The notes below the pieces were generated by a model. The model searched no databases. It saw only the letters and a list, made by a program, of their open reading frames with translations, and was not told the origin of the DNA. This document shows positions 36,127 through 47,027 of a stretch of 64,000 nt of DNA, piece by piece. Each line of letters begins with the position of its first letter. Position 1 is the first letter of the stretch. The stretch is from Deinococcus arcticus (GTDB lineage: Bacteria; Deinococcota; Deinococci; Deinococcales; Deinococcaceae), in contig NZ_PYSV01000008.1 in assembly GCF_003028415.1 (NCBI RefSeq), positions 62,001-126,000 of the forward strand, in the 5' to 3' direction. The position numbers and the translations under genes are program-made.

Positions 36127-36148
36127 AGGGGGTCCAGTGAAGCGGGGA

Positions 36149-37501
36149 TTAAACTGCGCCCACCTTCCGGGCAATGATGCCTTCGATGTACTTGACCACG
36201 CTGGAAAGCGGCACGCGGCCCAGCACATCTTCCAGGAACGCCGTGACCAGCATCTTCTCGGCCGTTTCCCTGCTGATGCCGCGCGAGCGCAGGAAGAACA
36301 GGGCTTCCTGGTCCACCGGGCTGGTGGTGCTGCCGTGGCTGCAGCGCACGTCGTTGGCATTGATTTCCAGCTGCGGCACCGAGTAGTTGCGGGCTTCGCT
36401 GGACAGCATCAGGGTGCGGTGCTTCTGGTAGGCGTCGGTTTTCTGGGCGCCCAGGTCCACCTTGATCATCCCGGAGAACACGCCCACGCTCCGGTCGTTG
36501 TTCACGCCCTTGTACAGCAGGTCGCTGTGGGCGTGCGCGGCGGCGTGGTGCTGCAGGGTGTAGTGGTCGAAGTGCTGGTCTTCATTCGCAAAGTACAGCG
36601 CCAGCATCTCGCTGTCGGCGCCCTGCCCGCGCAGGTAGCTCTGCATCTCGGTGCGCGATAGGGTGCCGCCCATGGTCACCACCAGACTGTTCAGGGTGGC
36701 GTCGCGCTCCACGTCGCCGCGCTGGCGCTGAATATGGGTCACGCCCTTGCCCCAGTTCTGAATGGACACGTAGCGCACGCGCGCGCCCGCCTTCACGACC
36801 AGCTCCACAGCGCCAATGGCGTAGGTGCCGGGCAGGTCGTCGCTGGCCTGCTCGTCAATGAAGGTCACCTGCGCGTTTTCCTCGGCCACCACCAGGGTGC
36901 GGGTGGCGGTGTAGGTGCCGGCCTCGCTCATCACGCGGAAGGACCCCAGGGGCAGTTCGACCTCCACGCCGCGCGGCACGTACATAAAGGCGCCGTTCGT
37001 CCACAGCGCCGCCGCCAGCGCGCTGAACTTGCCCTCGCTGGGGTCGGGGCTCTTGCTGGGGGTGGTGCCGGGCGCGGCAATGGTGGTGTCGTCGGGCACC
37101 TCGGCAGGCACCACGGAATACAGGTACTGCTGCACCTTGTCGGCGTGCTGTTCCACCGCCGTCTTCAGGTCGGTGAAGATCACGCCCTTCTGGGTCAGCT
37201 CGGCGGGCAGTTCGGTGCGGTACACCACGTCTGGGCCGTCCAGCACCAGGAAAGCGCCCACGTCGGTGCCGGTCAGGCGTTCCTGCACGCTGGCGGGCAG
37301 CGCGGCCACGTCCGTGACCTCGTCGCGCTTGCCGTGGGGGCGCAGCGCGGCGAAGTCCATGTCCACCTGGGTGTACTTCCAGGCCTCCACGTTCTCGGTG
37401 GGAATGGCCAGGGTGTTGAACAGGTCCAGGCTCTCGCGGCGCTTGCTGTTCAGCCACTCGGGGCCGGTGTGCGTGGCCAGTTGCTCGGTGAATTGGGTCA
37501 T
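36149..37501 (-). CDS. sufD: Fe-S cluster assembly protein SufD
   Basis: A scaffold subunit of the SufBCD complex, 450 residues, with the beta-helix core and a C-terminal block QEALFFLRSRGISRETA and a His in LEINANDVRCSHGSTT that match SufD. ATG 37501 has GGAG at the right spacing; a GTG two codons upstream would overlap the ribosome site. It is the last gene of the suf cluster. Confidence 0.92.
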   Translation of the reverse strand: MTQFTEQLATHTGPEWLNSKRRESLDLFNTLAIPTENVEAWKYTQVDMDFAALRPHGKRDEVTDVAALPASVQERLTGTDVGAFLVLDGPDVVYRTELPAELTQKGVIFTDLKTAVEQHADKVQQYLYSVVPAEVPDDTTIAAPGTTPSKSPDPSEGKFSALAAALWTNGAFMYVPRGVEVELPLGSFRVMSEAGTYTATRTLVVAEENAQVTFIDEQASDDLPGTYAIGAVELVVKAGARVRYVSIQNWGKGVTHIQRQRGDVERDATLNSLVVTMGGTLSRTEMQSYLRGQGADSEMLALYFANEDQHFDHYTLQHHAAAHAHSDLLYKGVNNDRSVGVFSGMIKVDLGAQKTDAYQKHRTLMLSSEARNYSVPQLEINANDVRCSHGSTTSPVDQEALFFLRSRGISRETAEKMLVTAFLEDVLGRVPLSSVVKYIEGIIARKVGAV

Positions 37502-37531
37502 GAACACTCCAGGAAAAGAAAAAGAAGTCCC

Positions 37532-37891
37532 TCAGTTGAGGAACGACTCCACTTCAATGACCACGCCGAAGGGGGTATTGAAGTAAAACGTCAGCCGGCC
37601 GTGATTCTCACTTGGCGCCGGAATCTGAAAGCCGCTGTCGGTGAGCTGCTGGTAAATCGCCCGCACCTGCTCGGGACTGTCCTGCAAAAACCCAATGTGA
37701 AATACCCTGGGGTACTGAGGATCCTCAACGCGGAACATGGAGAGCAGCGCGCCCACGTCATCCCGCAAAAAGGCCATCTGGTCGTTGATCGGCATGCCGT
37801 CCCCGGCTGGTCGCAGCCCGAAATGGCGCTGGAAGATCGCCACCGCCTGCGGCACATCCTTGACGCCCAGATTGATGTGATTGAGTTTCAT
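37532..37891 (-). CDS. VOC-family (glyoxalase/dioxygenase fold) protein
   Basis: 119 residues with two beta-alpha-beta-beta-beta units: MKLNHINLGVKDVPQAVAIF at the start and FNTPFGVVIEVESFL at the end, including potential metal ligands His5 and Glu near the C-terminus. The substrate is unknown. It overlaps the upstream DUF7832 gene by four bases and sits inside the suf cluster between sufB and sufD. Confidence 0.85.
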   Translation of the reverse strand: MKLNHINLGVKDVPQAVAIFQRHFGLRPAGDGMPINDQMAFLRDDVGALLSMFRVEDPQYPRVFHIGFLQDSPEQVRAIYQQLTDSGFQIPAPSENHGRLTFYFNTPFGVVIEVESFLN

Positions 37892-38313
37892 GGCTTTCCT
37901 CGCCACTCGGCGTGCCGATCACTGATCAGGGCGGCCACCCGGGCGTAATTCTCCCAGGTGTCGGTCACATGGTAAATGGAGGGCAGCTCGTCAAACAGGT
38001 TGAAGTAGTCGTGCAGATATTCGCCGCCGCCCGCCGCCGAGGCGTAATAGTGACGGGCAAAGGCGTTGCCTTCGTCACTCAGCATGTCGCTGGTGAGTAC
38101 GCCTGCCCAGCGGCCAAATACCTGGGCGCCCGTCTGCTCTCTCGTCCGGATTGCCTCGGCGTCGTGCTGCAGGGCATCTGCCAGCAGGTGATGGTCCGCC
38201 AGCCAGCTGATAAACATGCCGGTGTGCACGAATCCCTGCGACGGCGGCAGGTCTGCCGGAAAATCTCCGTCATAGTGCCACTTGGCCTTGTCGTAGCAGA
38301 TGCCCTGGGTCAT
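37888..38313 (-). CDS. Uncharacterised DUF7832-like protein
   Basis: 141 residues. KWHYDGDFPADLPPSQGFVH with FISWLADHHLL resembles, from memory, an uncharacterised domain seen near polymorphic toxin or immunity genes and elsewhere. No catalytic motif is evident. It starts four bases after sufB stops and overlaps the VOC gene, so it is translated as part of the suf message. ATG 38313 was chosen over an in-frame codon inside sufB. Confidence 0.75.
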   Translation of the reverse strand: MTQGICYDKAKWHYDGDFPADLPPSQGFVHTGMFISWLADHHLLADALQHDAEAIRTREQTGAQVFGRWAGVLTSDMLSDEGNAFARHYYASAAGGGEYLHDYFNLFDELPSIYHVTDTWENYARVAALISDRHAEWRGKP

Positions 38314-38317
38314 GGCT

Positions 38318-39724
<1,407 letters not shown>

Positions 39725-39734
39725 GTGCTTCTCC

Positions 39735-39992
39735 TTACTCATAGTGTGAGCGGCAGGCGATGACAGTCAGGGCGTCATCATCCACGGCGTACACAAGGCG
39801 GTGCTCGGCGGTGAGGCGGCGCGACCAGAAGCCGGCGTACTCATGTTTCAGCGGTTCGGGTTTGCCGGTGCCTTCAAAGGGGGCTCGCAGGCACTCGTCC
39901 AGCAGGCGGTGGAGCTTACGCAGCAGTTTGGGCTCGTGTGCCTGAAGCCAGAGATAGTCGGCCCAGCCATTCGGCGTAAAACTCAGCTTCAC
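39735..39992 (-). CDS. yoeB: YoeB-family mRNA interferase toxin
   Basis: A RelE-fold ribosome-dependent ribonuclease toxin, 85 residues. All catalytic residues of E. coli YoeB are kept at the same numbers: Glu46, Arg65, His83 and Tyr84 ([17 protein letters not shown], then EHRLVYAV and CRSHYE). It starts with GTG overlapping the yefM stop (GTGA). It is placed within the suf operon, between sufC and sufB. Confidence 0.93.
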   Translation of the reverse strand: MKLSFTPNGWADYLWLQAHEPKLLRKLHRLLDECLRAPFEGTGKPEPLKHEYAGFWSRRLTAEHRLVYAVDDDALTVIACRSHYE

Positions 39993-40258
39993 TCCGGCGC
40001 GCCCGCCTGCAGGGCCGCCAGACTCTGAGGAACCTTGCGGCCCTGGCGGTACTGCTCCATGGATTCCAGCAGGTGACGGCGGTTGGCCGGGTGGGCCAGC
40101 AACTGCGTTTCCTTCCAGGCTTCGTACTGGTCCAAAGGGATCAAGACCACGGCCTCGCCAGAGTCCAGGGTGATGATGGTCTCATCACTGTTCTGCACGG
40201 TCTCCCGCGCAATCCGCTCCAGGTTGTCTTGGGCAAACTTCAGGGAATAAGCCGTCAT
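39989..40258 (-). CDS. yefM: YefM-family antitoxin
   Basis: 89 residues of the Phd/YefM fold: MTAYSLKFAQDNLERI at the DNA-binding N-terminus, EAVVLIPLDQYEAWKET in the middle, and a variable C-terminus that wraps the toxin. AGGAGG lies five bases before the ATG. As in other YefM/YoeB pairs it probably binds its own operator and represses transcription, but here the pair lies downstream of sufC. Confidence 0.92.
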   Translation of the reverse strand: MTAYSLKFAQDNLERIARETVQNSDETIITLDSGEAVVLIPLDQYEAWKETQLLAHPANRRHLLESMEQYRQGRKVPQSLAALQAGAPE

Positions 40259-40294
40259 GGGTCCTCCTGGCGGGCGCGCCTCACCCACCCGCTG

Positions 40295-41050
40295 TTACGC
40301 CGTCGCCAGTTCCTTCACCCAGTCGTAGCCCTGGGTGTCGAGTTTCTTGGCCAGTTCGGGGCCGCCCGTCTGCACCACGCGGCCATTCACGATGATGTGC
40401 ACCTTGTCGGGGGTGATGTAATCCAGCAGGCGCTGATAGTGGGTGATGATCAGCCCGCCCAGACCGGGCCCGCGCATGGAGTTCACGCCCTTGGCCACGA
40501 TCTTCAGCGCGTCCACGTCCAGGCCGCTGTCGGTCTCGTCCATGATGATGTAGTTGGGGTCCAGCATCAGCATCTGCAGAATCTCGTTGCGCTTCTTCTC
40601 GCCGCCAGAAAAGCCCGCGTTGAGGTAGCGCTCCACGATGCTCTCGTCCCATTCCAGGGTCTTCAGGGCCTGTTGCAGCTTGCCGTAGAACTCGGCAAAG
40701 CCCACCTCTTCGCCCTCGGCCTTGCGGGCCTGCATGGCCAGACGCAGGAAGTTGGCAATGGTCACGCCCGGAATCTCCACGGGGTACTGGAAGGCCAGGA
40801 ACACGCCCAGGCGGGCGCGCTCGTCGGGCTCCATCTCCAGGATATTCTGGCCGTCCACCAGCACTTCGCCCTCGGTGACAGTGTATTCGGGGTCGCCCAC
40901 AATCACCTTGGCCAGGGTGCTTTTGCCGTTGCCGTTGGGCCCCATGATGGCGTGCAGTTCGCCCCGGGGCACCACCAGGTTGATGCCCTTGAGAATGGGT
41001 TGGTCGCCCACAGAGGCGTGCAGGTTGCGGATTTCGAGCTGGTGGGTCAT
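40295..41050 (-). CDS. sufC: Fe-S assembly ATPase SufC
   Basis: An ABC-type ATPase working with SufB and SufD, 251 residues. Walker A is GPNGNGKST at 37-45, the signature FSGGEKKR at 147-154, and Walker B with the D-loop [11 protein letters not shown] near 168-178. It is the first gene of the minus-strand suf cluster. AAGGAG precedes the ATG. Confidence 0.96.
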   Translation of the reverse strand: MTHQLEIRNLHASVGDQPILKGINLVVPRGELHAIMGPNGNGKSTLAKVIVGDPEYTVTEGEVLVDGQNILEMEPDERARLGVFLAFQYPVEIPGVTIANFLRLAMQARKAEGEEVGFAEFYGKLQQALKTLEWDESIVERYLNAGFSGGEKKRNEILQMLMLDPNYIIMDETDSGLDVDALKIVAKGVNSMRGPGLGGLIITHYQRLLDYITPDKVHIIVNGRVVQTGGPELAKKLDTQGYDWVKELATA

Positions 41051-41080
41051 GAGGCTCCTTGGGGAATCACTGAATTTTGT

Positions 41081-41095
41081 TAGGAATGATTCCTA
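41081..41095 (-). promoter_or_regulatory. Palindrome TAGGAATGATTCCTA in the suf promoter
   Basis: A perfect 15-base palindrome with a central G, 31 bases upstream of sufC in a locally AT-rich patch. On the minus strand a -10 like TAAAAT (41107-41112) and a -35 like TCGACT (41130-41135), 17 bases apart, lie just upstream, so a regulator here would cover the early transcribed region. It is not the CAAC-N6-GTTG site of cyanobacterial SufR. Confidence 0.6.
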
Positions 41096-41200
41096 CTTAC
41101 CGTGTTATTTTACCCGCCCCGGCCGCTAAAGTCGAGTGAAGTGCTGTGGATTGGCGTCCCTGCGACTGGAAGCGCCCAGGCGCGCCGTACAATGCCCCCC

Positions 41201-41977
41201 GTGCCTGCGTTTCCCCTTCTGGCTGTGGATATTGGCAACACCAGCACCGTGCTGGGCCTGGCCGACGAGACCCTGACCCTGACCCACACCTGGCGGGTGC
41301 GCACCAACCGTGACCAGCTGCCCGACGACCTCGCGCTGCAGTTGCAGGGGCTGCTGACGCTGGCCGGCGCCCAGCCGCCGCGCGCCGCCGTGCTGAGCAG
41401 TGTGGCTCCGCCGGTGGGACAGAATCTGGCGCTGGCCCTGCGCCGTCACTTCGGCATTCAGCCCTTCGAGGTCAGCGCGACCAACCTTCCCGACGTGCGG
41501 GTGGAGCTGGACATCCCCGACGCTGTGGGGGCCGACCGCCTGTGTAACCTCTTTGGCGCCGGCAAATACCTGGACCGCCACGAGTACGCCGTGGTGGTGG
41601 ATTTCGGCACCTCCACGAACTTTGATGTGATTGGCCGGGGCCGCCGCTTTATCGGGGGCGTGCTGGCCACCGGCGCGCAGGTGAGCGCCGACGCCCTGTT
41701 CGCCCGCGCGGCCAAGCTGCCGCGTATTGCCCTGGAAGCCCCGCAGACGGCCATAGGCAAGAACACCACGCACGCCCTGCAGTCGGGGCTGGTCTACGGC
41801 TACGCCGAGATGGTGGACGGTCTGCTGCGCCGTATCCGCGCCGAGTTACCGGGCCCCGCTGTGGCGGTGGCCACCGGCGGCTTTGCCCGCACCGTGGAGG
41901 GCCTGTGCCGCGAAATTGACCACTACGACGACACGCTGACCCTGCGCGGTCTGGTGGAACTCTGGGCCAGTCGCTAG
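41201..41977 (+). CDS. coaX: Type III pantothenate kinase
   Basis: The first step of coenzyme A synthesis. 258 residues, actin-like fold: LLAVDIGNTSTVLGL (phosphate-1), GADRLCNLFGA and VVVDFGTSTNFDVI. The start is probably GTG 41201, exactly seven bases after TACAAT (41188-41193), giving a leaderless message; ATG 41192 in the same frame overlaps the -10 box and is less likely. Confidence 0.93.
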   Translation: MPAFPLLAVDIGNTSTVLGLADETLTLTHTWRVRTNRDQLPDDLALQLQGLLTLAGAQPPRAAVLSSVAPPVGQNLALALRRHFGIQPFEVSATNLPDVRVELDIPDAVGADRLCNLFGAGKYLDRHEYAVVVDFGTSTNFDVIGRGRRFIGGVLATGAQVSADALFARAAKLPRIALEAPQTAIGKNTTHALQSGLVYGYAEMVDGLLRRIRAELPGPAVAVATGGFARTVEGLCREIDHYDDTLTLRGLVELWASR

Positions 41978-42047
41978 AGGGCACCGGGCCCTGGGCAGTG
42001 GCCCCCCGCGTGTTGCCAGTGACGCCAGCACTGAAGGCATCAAGAAC

Positions 42048-42136
42048 GCCCTGGGGACTGAACCCCAGGGCTTCCTCAACCGTTCATCCTGGTGTCGCCC
42101 CAGGCCCATCCATCACCCATTTACCATCATCCATCA
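42048..42136. terminator. Terminator hairpin and TTGATGG-class word cluster between coaX and adh
   Basis: GCCCTGGGG (42048-42056) pairs with CCCCAGGGC (42063-42071), a bidirectional terminator between convergent genes. From 42106 to 42136 words CCATCCATCACCC and CCATCATCCATCAACC follow, the complement of the TTGATGG words seen in the operon spacers. Confidence 0.65.
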
Positions 42137-42141
42137 ACCGG

Positions 42142-43320
42142 CTATGCCCAGGGGTTCAGCACCACCTTGATGCAGCCGTCGTGTTTGTCGCGGAAAGTCT
42201 TGTAGAGGTCCGGGGCCTCATCCAGGGAGGCGCGGTGGGTAATCACGAAGCTGGGGTCAATCTGGCGCGCCTCAATGCGGGCCAGCAGGGGGGCCACGTA
42301 GCGGTGGGTGTGGGTCTGACCCATCTTGAAGGTCAGGCCCTTGGCAAAGGCGGCGCCCATGGGCACCTTGTCAATCAGGCCGCCGTACACGCCGGGCAGG
42401 CTGACAGTGCCACCCTTGGCGCAGCTCAGCAGGGCCCAGCGCAGCGCCGTAATACGGTCAAAGCTCAGGCGCAGCCGCTGCTTGGCGGTGTCGACCAGGG
42501 CGCCGGGGCCGTGGCCATGCGCTTCCATGCCCACCGCGTCAATCACATGGTCGGGGCCGCGCCCGCCTGTGGCTTCCCGCAGGGCCAGCAGTACGTCGTC
42601 CTGCTCATAGTTGATGGTCTGGCACCCGGCGGCCTCGGCCATGGCGAGGCGTTCGGGCACGCGGTCAATCACGATCACGTGGGCGGCGCCCAGCATCTGC
42701 GCGCTGCGGGCGGCGAACTGGCCCACAGGCCCGGCACCGAAGACCGCCACCACGTCCCGGCCCGGAATGATGCCGCACTGTTCGGCAGCCTGGTAGCCGG
42801 TGGGAAAGATGTCGGTCAGGAACAGCACCTGCTCGTCACTGAGGTTCGTTTCGATCTTGTGCGGGTTCACGTCAGCAAACGGCACGCGGACGTACTGGGC
42901 CTGCCCGCCAGCGTAGCCGCCGTACATGTGCGAGTACCCGAACAGGCCGCCCCCGCTGGTGCCGCCGTACATGGCTTCGGTCATGCGGTGGTTGGGGTTG
43001 GAGTTGTCGCAGGCGCTGAACAGCCCCCGGCGGCAGGGATCACACACCCCACAGGCGATGTTGAACGGCACCACCACGCGGTCGCCCACCTTGAGCTTCC
43101 TGACCTCGCGGCCCACCTCAACCACTTCGCCCATGAACTCGTGGCCCAGAATGTCGCCTTTTTCCATGCTGGGGATGAAACCGTCCAGCAGGTGCAGGTC
43201 CGAGCCGCAGATGGCCGTGGAGGTGATCTTGACAATCGCGTCGGTGGGGAGCAGGAGGGTGGGGTCTGGGACCGTCTCCACACCCACCTTGTTGGTGCCC
43301 TGCCAGACAATCGCCTTCAT
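42142..43320 (-). CDS. Zinc-dependent alcohol dehydrogenase
   Basis: 392 residues. The catalytic zinc site is CGSDLH and GHEFMGEV; the structural zinc site [16 protein letters not shown] has four cysteines. The NAD site is [12 protein letters not shown]. The long insertion after the structural zinc site ([21 protein letters not shown]) is typical of the glutathione-independent formaldehyde dehydrogenase-like group, so the substrate could be an aldehyde or alcohol. It overlaps the SRPBCC gene by four bases. Confidence 0.9.
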   Translation of the reverse strand: MKAIVWQGTNKVGVETVPDPTLLLPTDAIVKITSTAICGSDLHLLDGFIPSMEKGDILGHEFMGEVVEVGREVRKLKVGDRVVVPFNIACGVCDPCRRGLFSACDNSNPNHRMTEAMYGGTSGGGLFGYSHMYGGYAGGQAQYVRVPFADVNPHKIETNLSDEQVLFLTDIFPTGYQAAEQCGIIPGRDVVAVFGAGPVGQFAARSAQMLGAAHVIVIDRVPERLAMAEAAGCQTINYEQDDVLLALREATGGRGPDHVIDAVGMEAHGHGPGALVDTAKQRLRLSFDRITALRWALLSCAKGGTVSLPGVYGGLIDKVPMGAAFAKGLTFKMGQTHTHRYVAPLLARIEARQIDPSFVITHRASLDEAPDLYKTFRDKHDGCIKVVLNPWA

Positions 43321-44066
43321 GCCTCGCCTCCCTTGGCGGCCCGGCCGCTCGTCTGTCCCTCGGTGGTGGGCGCGTGCCCGGTTTCCTGTTCCCGTTTGAA
43401 GCGCATCAGGTCGTCGCGCAGTTGCTGGGCGGGTTCCTCGCCAGTCAGGCGGGCCACGATGGCGCCGGTCGTGCCGGCGGGCGGGCGGTAACCCAGCCGC
43501 ACCACGACTTCGGTGCCCCGGTTGCCAGGTGCCGCGCGGAACAGCACCTCGCCGTGGTTTTCCACCATCGCCCCGGGCAGCGACTGCCACGCGAGGCGTC
43601 GGCCCGGTTCGTCGGCCGTGATTTCCGCTTCCCAGCTCACCTCGCCGGTGGGCGCCTTCACCGTCCAGCGCGAGCGGGTGTCGCTCAGGACCTCCACGCT
43701 CTGCAGGTGGGTCATCAGTGTGGGCAGCTTCTCCAGGTCACGCCAGAAGGCGTACAGCTCAGCAGCCGGGCGACCAATGGTCACGGCGTCGCCCACCAGC
43801 ACCTCACCGTCTCCGCCCTGGCGAATCTTCAGGGCGGTGGCAATGGGGTTACGGCCAGTGGCGGCCATGGCGGCCAGACCAGCGCCCACCGTGCCCAGCA
43901 CCAGCTTTTGCAGGGGGCGGGCGCTGCGCAGCCCCGCGCCCATCAGGGCCACACCCACGCTGCCCATCACCGAGCGTTCCAGCGTGGGCATATGGGCGCC
44001 GGTGCTGGGGGTGTCGGGCGTGGCGGCTTGGGCATCGGTCGGGGTGGGGTGGTCTTCCTGTGTCAT
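43317..44066 (-). CDS. SRPBCC-family protein with N-terminal membrane segments
   Basis: 249 residues. Residues 35-75 contain two short hydrophobic stretches rich in Gly and Ala, then a START-like lipid- or polyketide-cyclase fold ([41 protein letters not shown]) from about 95. Such proteins often sit beside zinc dehydrogenases in related bacteria. CAGGAGG precedes the ATG. The 216-base gap to the next gene upstream shows nothing. Confidence 0.8.
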   Translation of the reverse strand: MTQEDHPTPTDAQAATPDTPSTGAHMPTLERSVMGSVGVALMGAGLRSARPLQKLVLGTVGAGLAAMAATGRNPIATALKIRQGGDGEVLVGDAVTIGRPAAELYAFWRDLEKLPTLMTHLQSVEVLSDTRSRWTVKAPTGEVSWEAEITADEPGRRLAWQSLPGAMVENHGEVLFRAAPGNRGTEVVVRLGYRPPAGTTGAIVARLTGEEPAQQLRDDLMRFKREQETGHAPTTEGQTSGRAAKGGEA

Positions 44067-44282
44067 GGGGCCTCCTGCAGGGTGGGAAGGGTGGGGAACG
44101 TGTGGGGGCAGTCAAGCGGGCGGGCCATGCCCAGAGTGCGCCCCGCCTTACTGTGTGACCGCTGCCTCAAGACGGACCGGGGTTTTGCGGCCCTTGATGA
44201 CAGGGGAACCAAGGCGCCCTGAAACCCGGTGTGGACGCTGGAAGACCGCAGGGAAAAGCAGGTGCGCCAGGGGGAGCCCCCT

Positions 44283-45305
44283 TCAATTCAGATCGCCGCC
44301 CGGCGCGTGGCCGTGGGCGCCGCGCTGGTTGAATTCCTCCTCGGCGCTGCGCTTGATGGGGTTGGCGCGGGTGAGGGCACTTTCCACCGCGCGGCCCTCC
44401 ACCATGGCGTCGCTGGGCCCGGGGCCGGGCAGGGCGCGGTGGCCCAGGCGCAGCAGGTCGGCCGTCAGCTGCGGCGCCAGTGCCTGGGCGGTGCGCAGAA
44501 TCAGCGCGGGCCCGCCGATCATGGCTTCCACGTCGCCGCGCACCAAGGCATTCACAACGCGCCGCGCGGCCTCGTGGGCGTCCAGCGACACCAGCGGCGA
44601 GGCGGCCAGGGTGGCGAACAGGGCGTACTCCTTGCGGGGCTGACCCTTGACCGGCGCGTTCAGGGGGCTGCCGGTGCGCATCAGACCGGGCAGCACTGTG
44701 GTCACGGCCACGCCCTCGGGGGCCAGTTCGGCGCGCAGGGCCTGTCCCAGCCCGGCCGAGGCGAATTTGCTCATGACGTAGGGCGTGAGGTGCGGAATGG
44801 CCACCTTGCCCCCCAGCGACGACACGATCAGCACCCGTCCCCCGCCGCGCAGGTGCGGCAGCGCCGCGCGGATCAGGCGCAGCGGCCCGAAGGCGTTGAC
44901 CTCCATGGCGGTGCGGAAATCTTCCTCGGTGGCGTTGGCGACCGGGCCCAGCTGAATGATTCCGGCGTTGTTCACCAGCACGTCCAGGCGCCCGTGGGCC
45001 TGCACGGTGGCCTGCACCGCGCGCGCGGCGTCTGCCGGCACGGCCACGTTCCCGGTCACGATGCTCACGCGCTCGCCCGCCTTCAGCCCGGCCTGCGCGC
45101 GCTTCAGGTCGGCCTCGGTGCGGGCCATCAGGGTCACGCGAGCACCCCGGGCCAGGAATTCCTGGGCCAGCGCCAGCCCCAGCCCGCGCGAGCCGCCCGT
45201 GATCAGCACGGCCTTGCCGGTCAGGTCATAGGGGGCCCTCAGGGCACGCCGGGCGGCCAGAGCACCGGCGGCCCCCAGCAGCAGCAGTCGTTTCGGGATT
45301 CGCAT
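44283..45305 (-). CDS. Short-chain dehydrogenase/reductase
   Basis: 340 residues. Rossmann motif [13 protein letters not shown], and catalytic Ser (VSSLGG), Tyr and Lys (YVMSK) are present. A short hydrophobic N-terminus ([13 protein letters not shown]) may anchor it to the membrane. The C-terminal 90 residues go beyond the core. The substrate cannot be told. ATG 45305 lies six bases after CACAAT, fitting the leaderless pattern. Confidence 0.88.
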   Translation of the reverse strand: MRIPKRLLLLGAAGALAARRALRAPYDLTGKAVLITGGSRGLGLALAQEFLARGARVTLMARTEADLKRAQAGLKAGERVSIVTGNVAVPADAARAVQATVQAHGRLDVLVNNAGIIQLGPVANATEEDFRTAMEVNAFGPLRLIRAALPHLRGGGRVLIVSSLGGKVAIPHLTPYVMSKFASAGLGQALRAELAPEGVAVTTVLPGLMRTGSPLNAPVKGQPRKEYALFATLAASPLVSLDAHEAARRVVNALVRGDVEAMIGGPALILRTAQALAPQLTADLLRLGHRALPGPGPSDAMVEGRAVESALTRANPIKRSAEEEFNQRGAHGHAPGGDLN

Positions 45306-45620
45306 ACGGGCATTGTGTGGGCTGCGGGGCCGCCCCGGCCGCAAGCCTAAAGAGGACCGCAATACCGCCCGGCCCTGTTGCCGTCAGCCGTGACCGGCCA
45401 GGGTCCGCTGCGCCTGGACCCCCGCTTTACCCCTGTGCGGCAACGGTGTACTGGATGCGTCGGGGGCAGGCAGATGCGCAGGAGATGAGGGCGGCGGGCC
45501 CCGGGGAGCAAGGTCATCAGAGGGGACCTGTTGCCGGCCCCCCCTCATGATTGCTGGTGGTCAGCAGGGCGCGCGCCGCCCGCTGGAACGAAGTCGCCCG
45601 GCTGGCCGTAGTTCCTGCTG
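45306..45620. other. Divergent intergenic region
   Basis: 315 bases between the SDR gene (minus) and the S41 peptidase gene (plus). It should hold both promoters. CACAAT on the minus strand (45312-45317) and TAGTTC (45609-45614) on the plus strand are candidates. I see no gene or repeat. Confidence 0.4.
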
Positions 45621-46898
45621 ATGCGAACAAGATGGCGTGTGGCGGCCCTAACTCTGGCTCTGGTAGGAAGCACTTTTGGCACCTTGGGCCACGCGGGCGG
45701 AGCGGGCGGGCCGCCCACAGTGGACGGACGGGCAGTCTTTGACGCGGCTGCCCAGGTGCTGCGCACCCACTATGCCGGTCCAGCCATGGGTGAAATAGAA
45801 GCCCGACTGGCGGCCCAGCGGCGCGCCCTGCTGGGGCGGTGCGCGGCGGCGCCGTGTCCCCTGGCGCTGGGCCGCGCCGCTGTGGAGGCCGTGGTGTGGA
45901 GTCTGGATGACCCGCACACAGGGGTCAACTGGGACGCGCCCGCCCTGGCGCAGGGCGCGCAGCAGGTGACGGCGCGCCGCGTCTGGAGCGGCATGCTGAC
46001 CGACCTCCGGACCCCCAGCACGCTGCAGGTCGTGCATGTGGATCACGGCGGCCCGGCAGAGCGCGCGGGCCTGCGCCCCGGGGATGTGGTGCTGGCCGTG
46101 AACCGCCGCGACGACATGGCAGAGGCGGGCCTGCGCGCGTCCTTTCTGGAAGAGGCGGAGGCCGACCAGAAGCCCTACGTCCTGCGCGTGCGCCGGGGTG
46201 AACAGGTGCTCACCGTGACGGTCATTCCGGCGTCCTGGCCCGCCTTTGCTCAGCCCAGTCTGCGCTGGCGCGGCCAGGTCGCGGTGATCAGTGTGCCCAA
46301 TTTTGTTCCCGGCACCGGGCCGGCCTTCAACACACTGGTGACCCGCGCGGCGGCCCAGGGCGCGGCCGGCCTGGTTGTGGATCTGCGCTGGAACGGGGGC
46401 GGCAGCGCTGTGGACTGCCTGGCGGCGGCGCAGTCACTGGCGGGGGACCGGGTCAATCTGGTTGGGGTGGGGCGAAGCGGCCGGCCGCTGCCAGCGTGGC
46501 GCACCACTCCCGAAGCGCAGGCCGCCCGCGCCCGCGTTCGCACCCCCTGGGTGGGGCCCCTGGCCCTGCTGGTCTCGGCCAGGACCGCGTCCTGCGGGGA
46601 GCTGCTGGCGTATTTTGGGCAGCGCGCCGGCGGAATGGTCGTGGGCCAGCCCACCAGGGGGCTGATGTCCAGTGGAACGCGCGCCCATGACCTGCCCGGA
46701 GGCGGCCTGCTGTTCGTCTCAGATGTTCGGCCCACGCTGGACGGTCGGGTCCGGTTGCCGGGCCGGGTCGTGCCGGATTGCCTCCTGCCGGACGATGCAG
46801 AGCTCAGCTCTCAGGGAAGGGACACCGCGCTGGAGGAAGCGCTGCGGGTGGCCCGGGGCACAAAGAATTGCGCGGGGCCCCGGGGCTCAGGGCGATGA
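45621..46898 (+). CDS. S41-family (C-terminal processing type) peptidase
   Basis: 425 residues with a signal peptide (first 25 residues). It has a PDZ domain (GGPAERAGLRPGDVVLAVNR, about 140-180) and a peptidase core. The nucleophile Ser is probably that in ARTASCGELLAYF. The lysine that completes the Ser/Lys dyad in standard C-terminal proteases (usually GKGTVQ) is not found: the equivalent reads VGQPTRGLMSSGT. It may use other catalytic residues, as in tricorn-like relatives, or be inactive. Four cysteines may form disulfides. Confidence 0.82.
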   Translation: MRTRWRVAALTLALVGSTFGTLGHAGGAGGPPTVDGRAVFDAAAQVLRTHYAGPAMGEIEARLAAQRRALLGRCAAAPCPLALGRAAVEAVVWSLDDPHTGVNWDAPALAQGAQQVTARRVWSGMLTDLRTPSTLQVVHVDHGGPAERAGLRPGDVVLAVNRRDDMAEAGLRASFLEEAEADQKPYVLRVRRGEQVLTVTVIPASWPAFAQPSLRWRGQVAVISVPNFVPGTGPAFNTLVTRAAAQGAAGLVVDLRWNGGGSAVDCLAAAQSLAGDRVNLVGVGRSGRPLPAWRTTPEAQAARARVRTPWVGPLALLVSARTASCGELLAYFGQRAGGMVVGQPTRGLMSSGTRAHDLPGGGLLFVSDVRPTLDGRVRLPGRVVPDCLLPDDAELSSQGRDTALEEALRVARGTKNCAGPRGSGR

Positions 46899-47027
46899 TC
46901 TGTCGAGCGTGCAGAGACTGCAGATGGGTGGGGGCGCTTAAGGATCTCGCCCCTCCCATGGCAACAGTTCAGAAGGGCGCAGCAACGTGTCCATTCCCGG
47001 TGCGAGGCACTGTGTCCGCTTCTCACT

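Noticed and set aside
41192..41194. ATG 41192 as the coaX start
   Set aside because: It overlaps the TACAAT box by two bases; GTG 41201 fits the leaderless spacing seen in many neighbours.
42142..45305. Biosynthetic gene cluster formed by the dehydrogenase, SRPBCC and SDR genes
   Set aside because: No synthase, tailoring set or transporter accompanies them; the SDR is separated by a 216-base gap.
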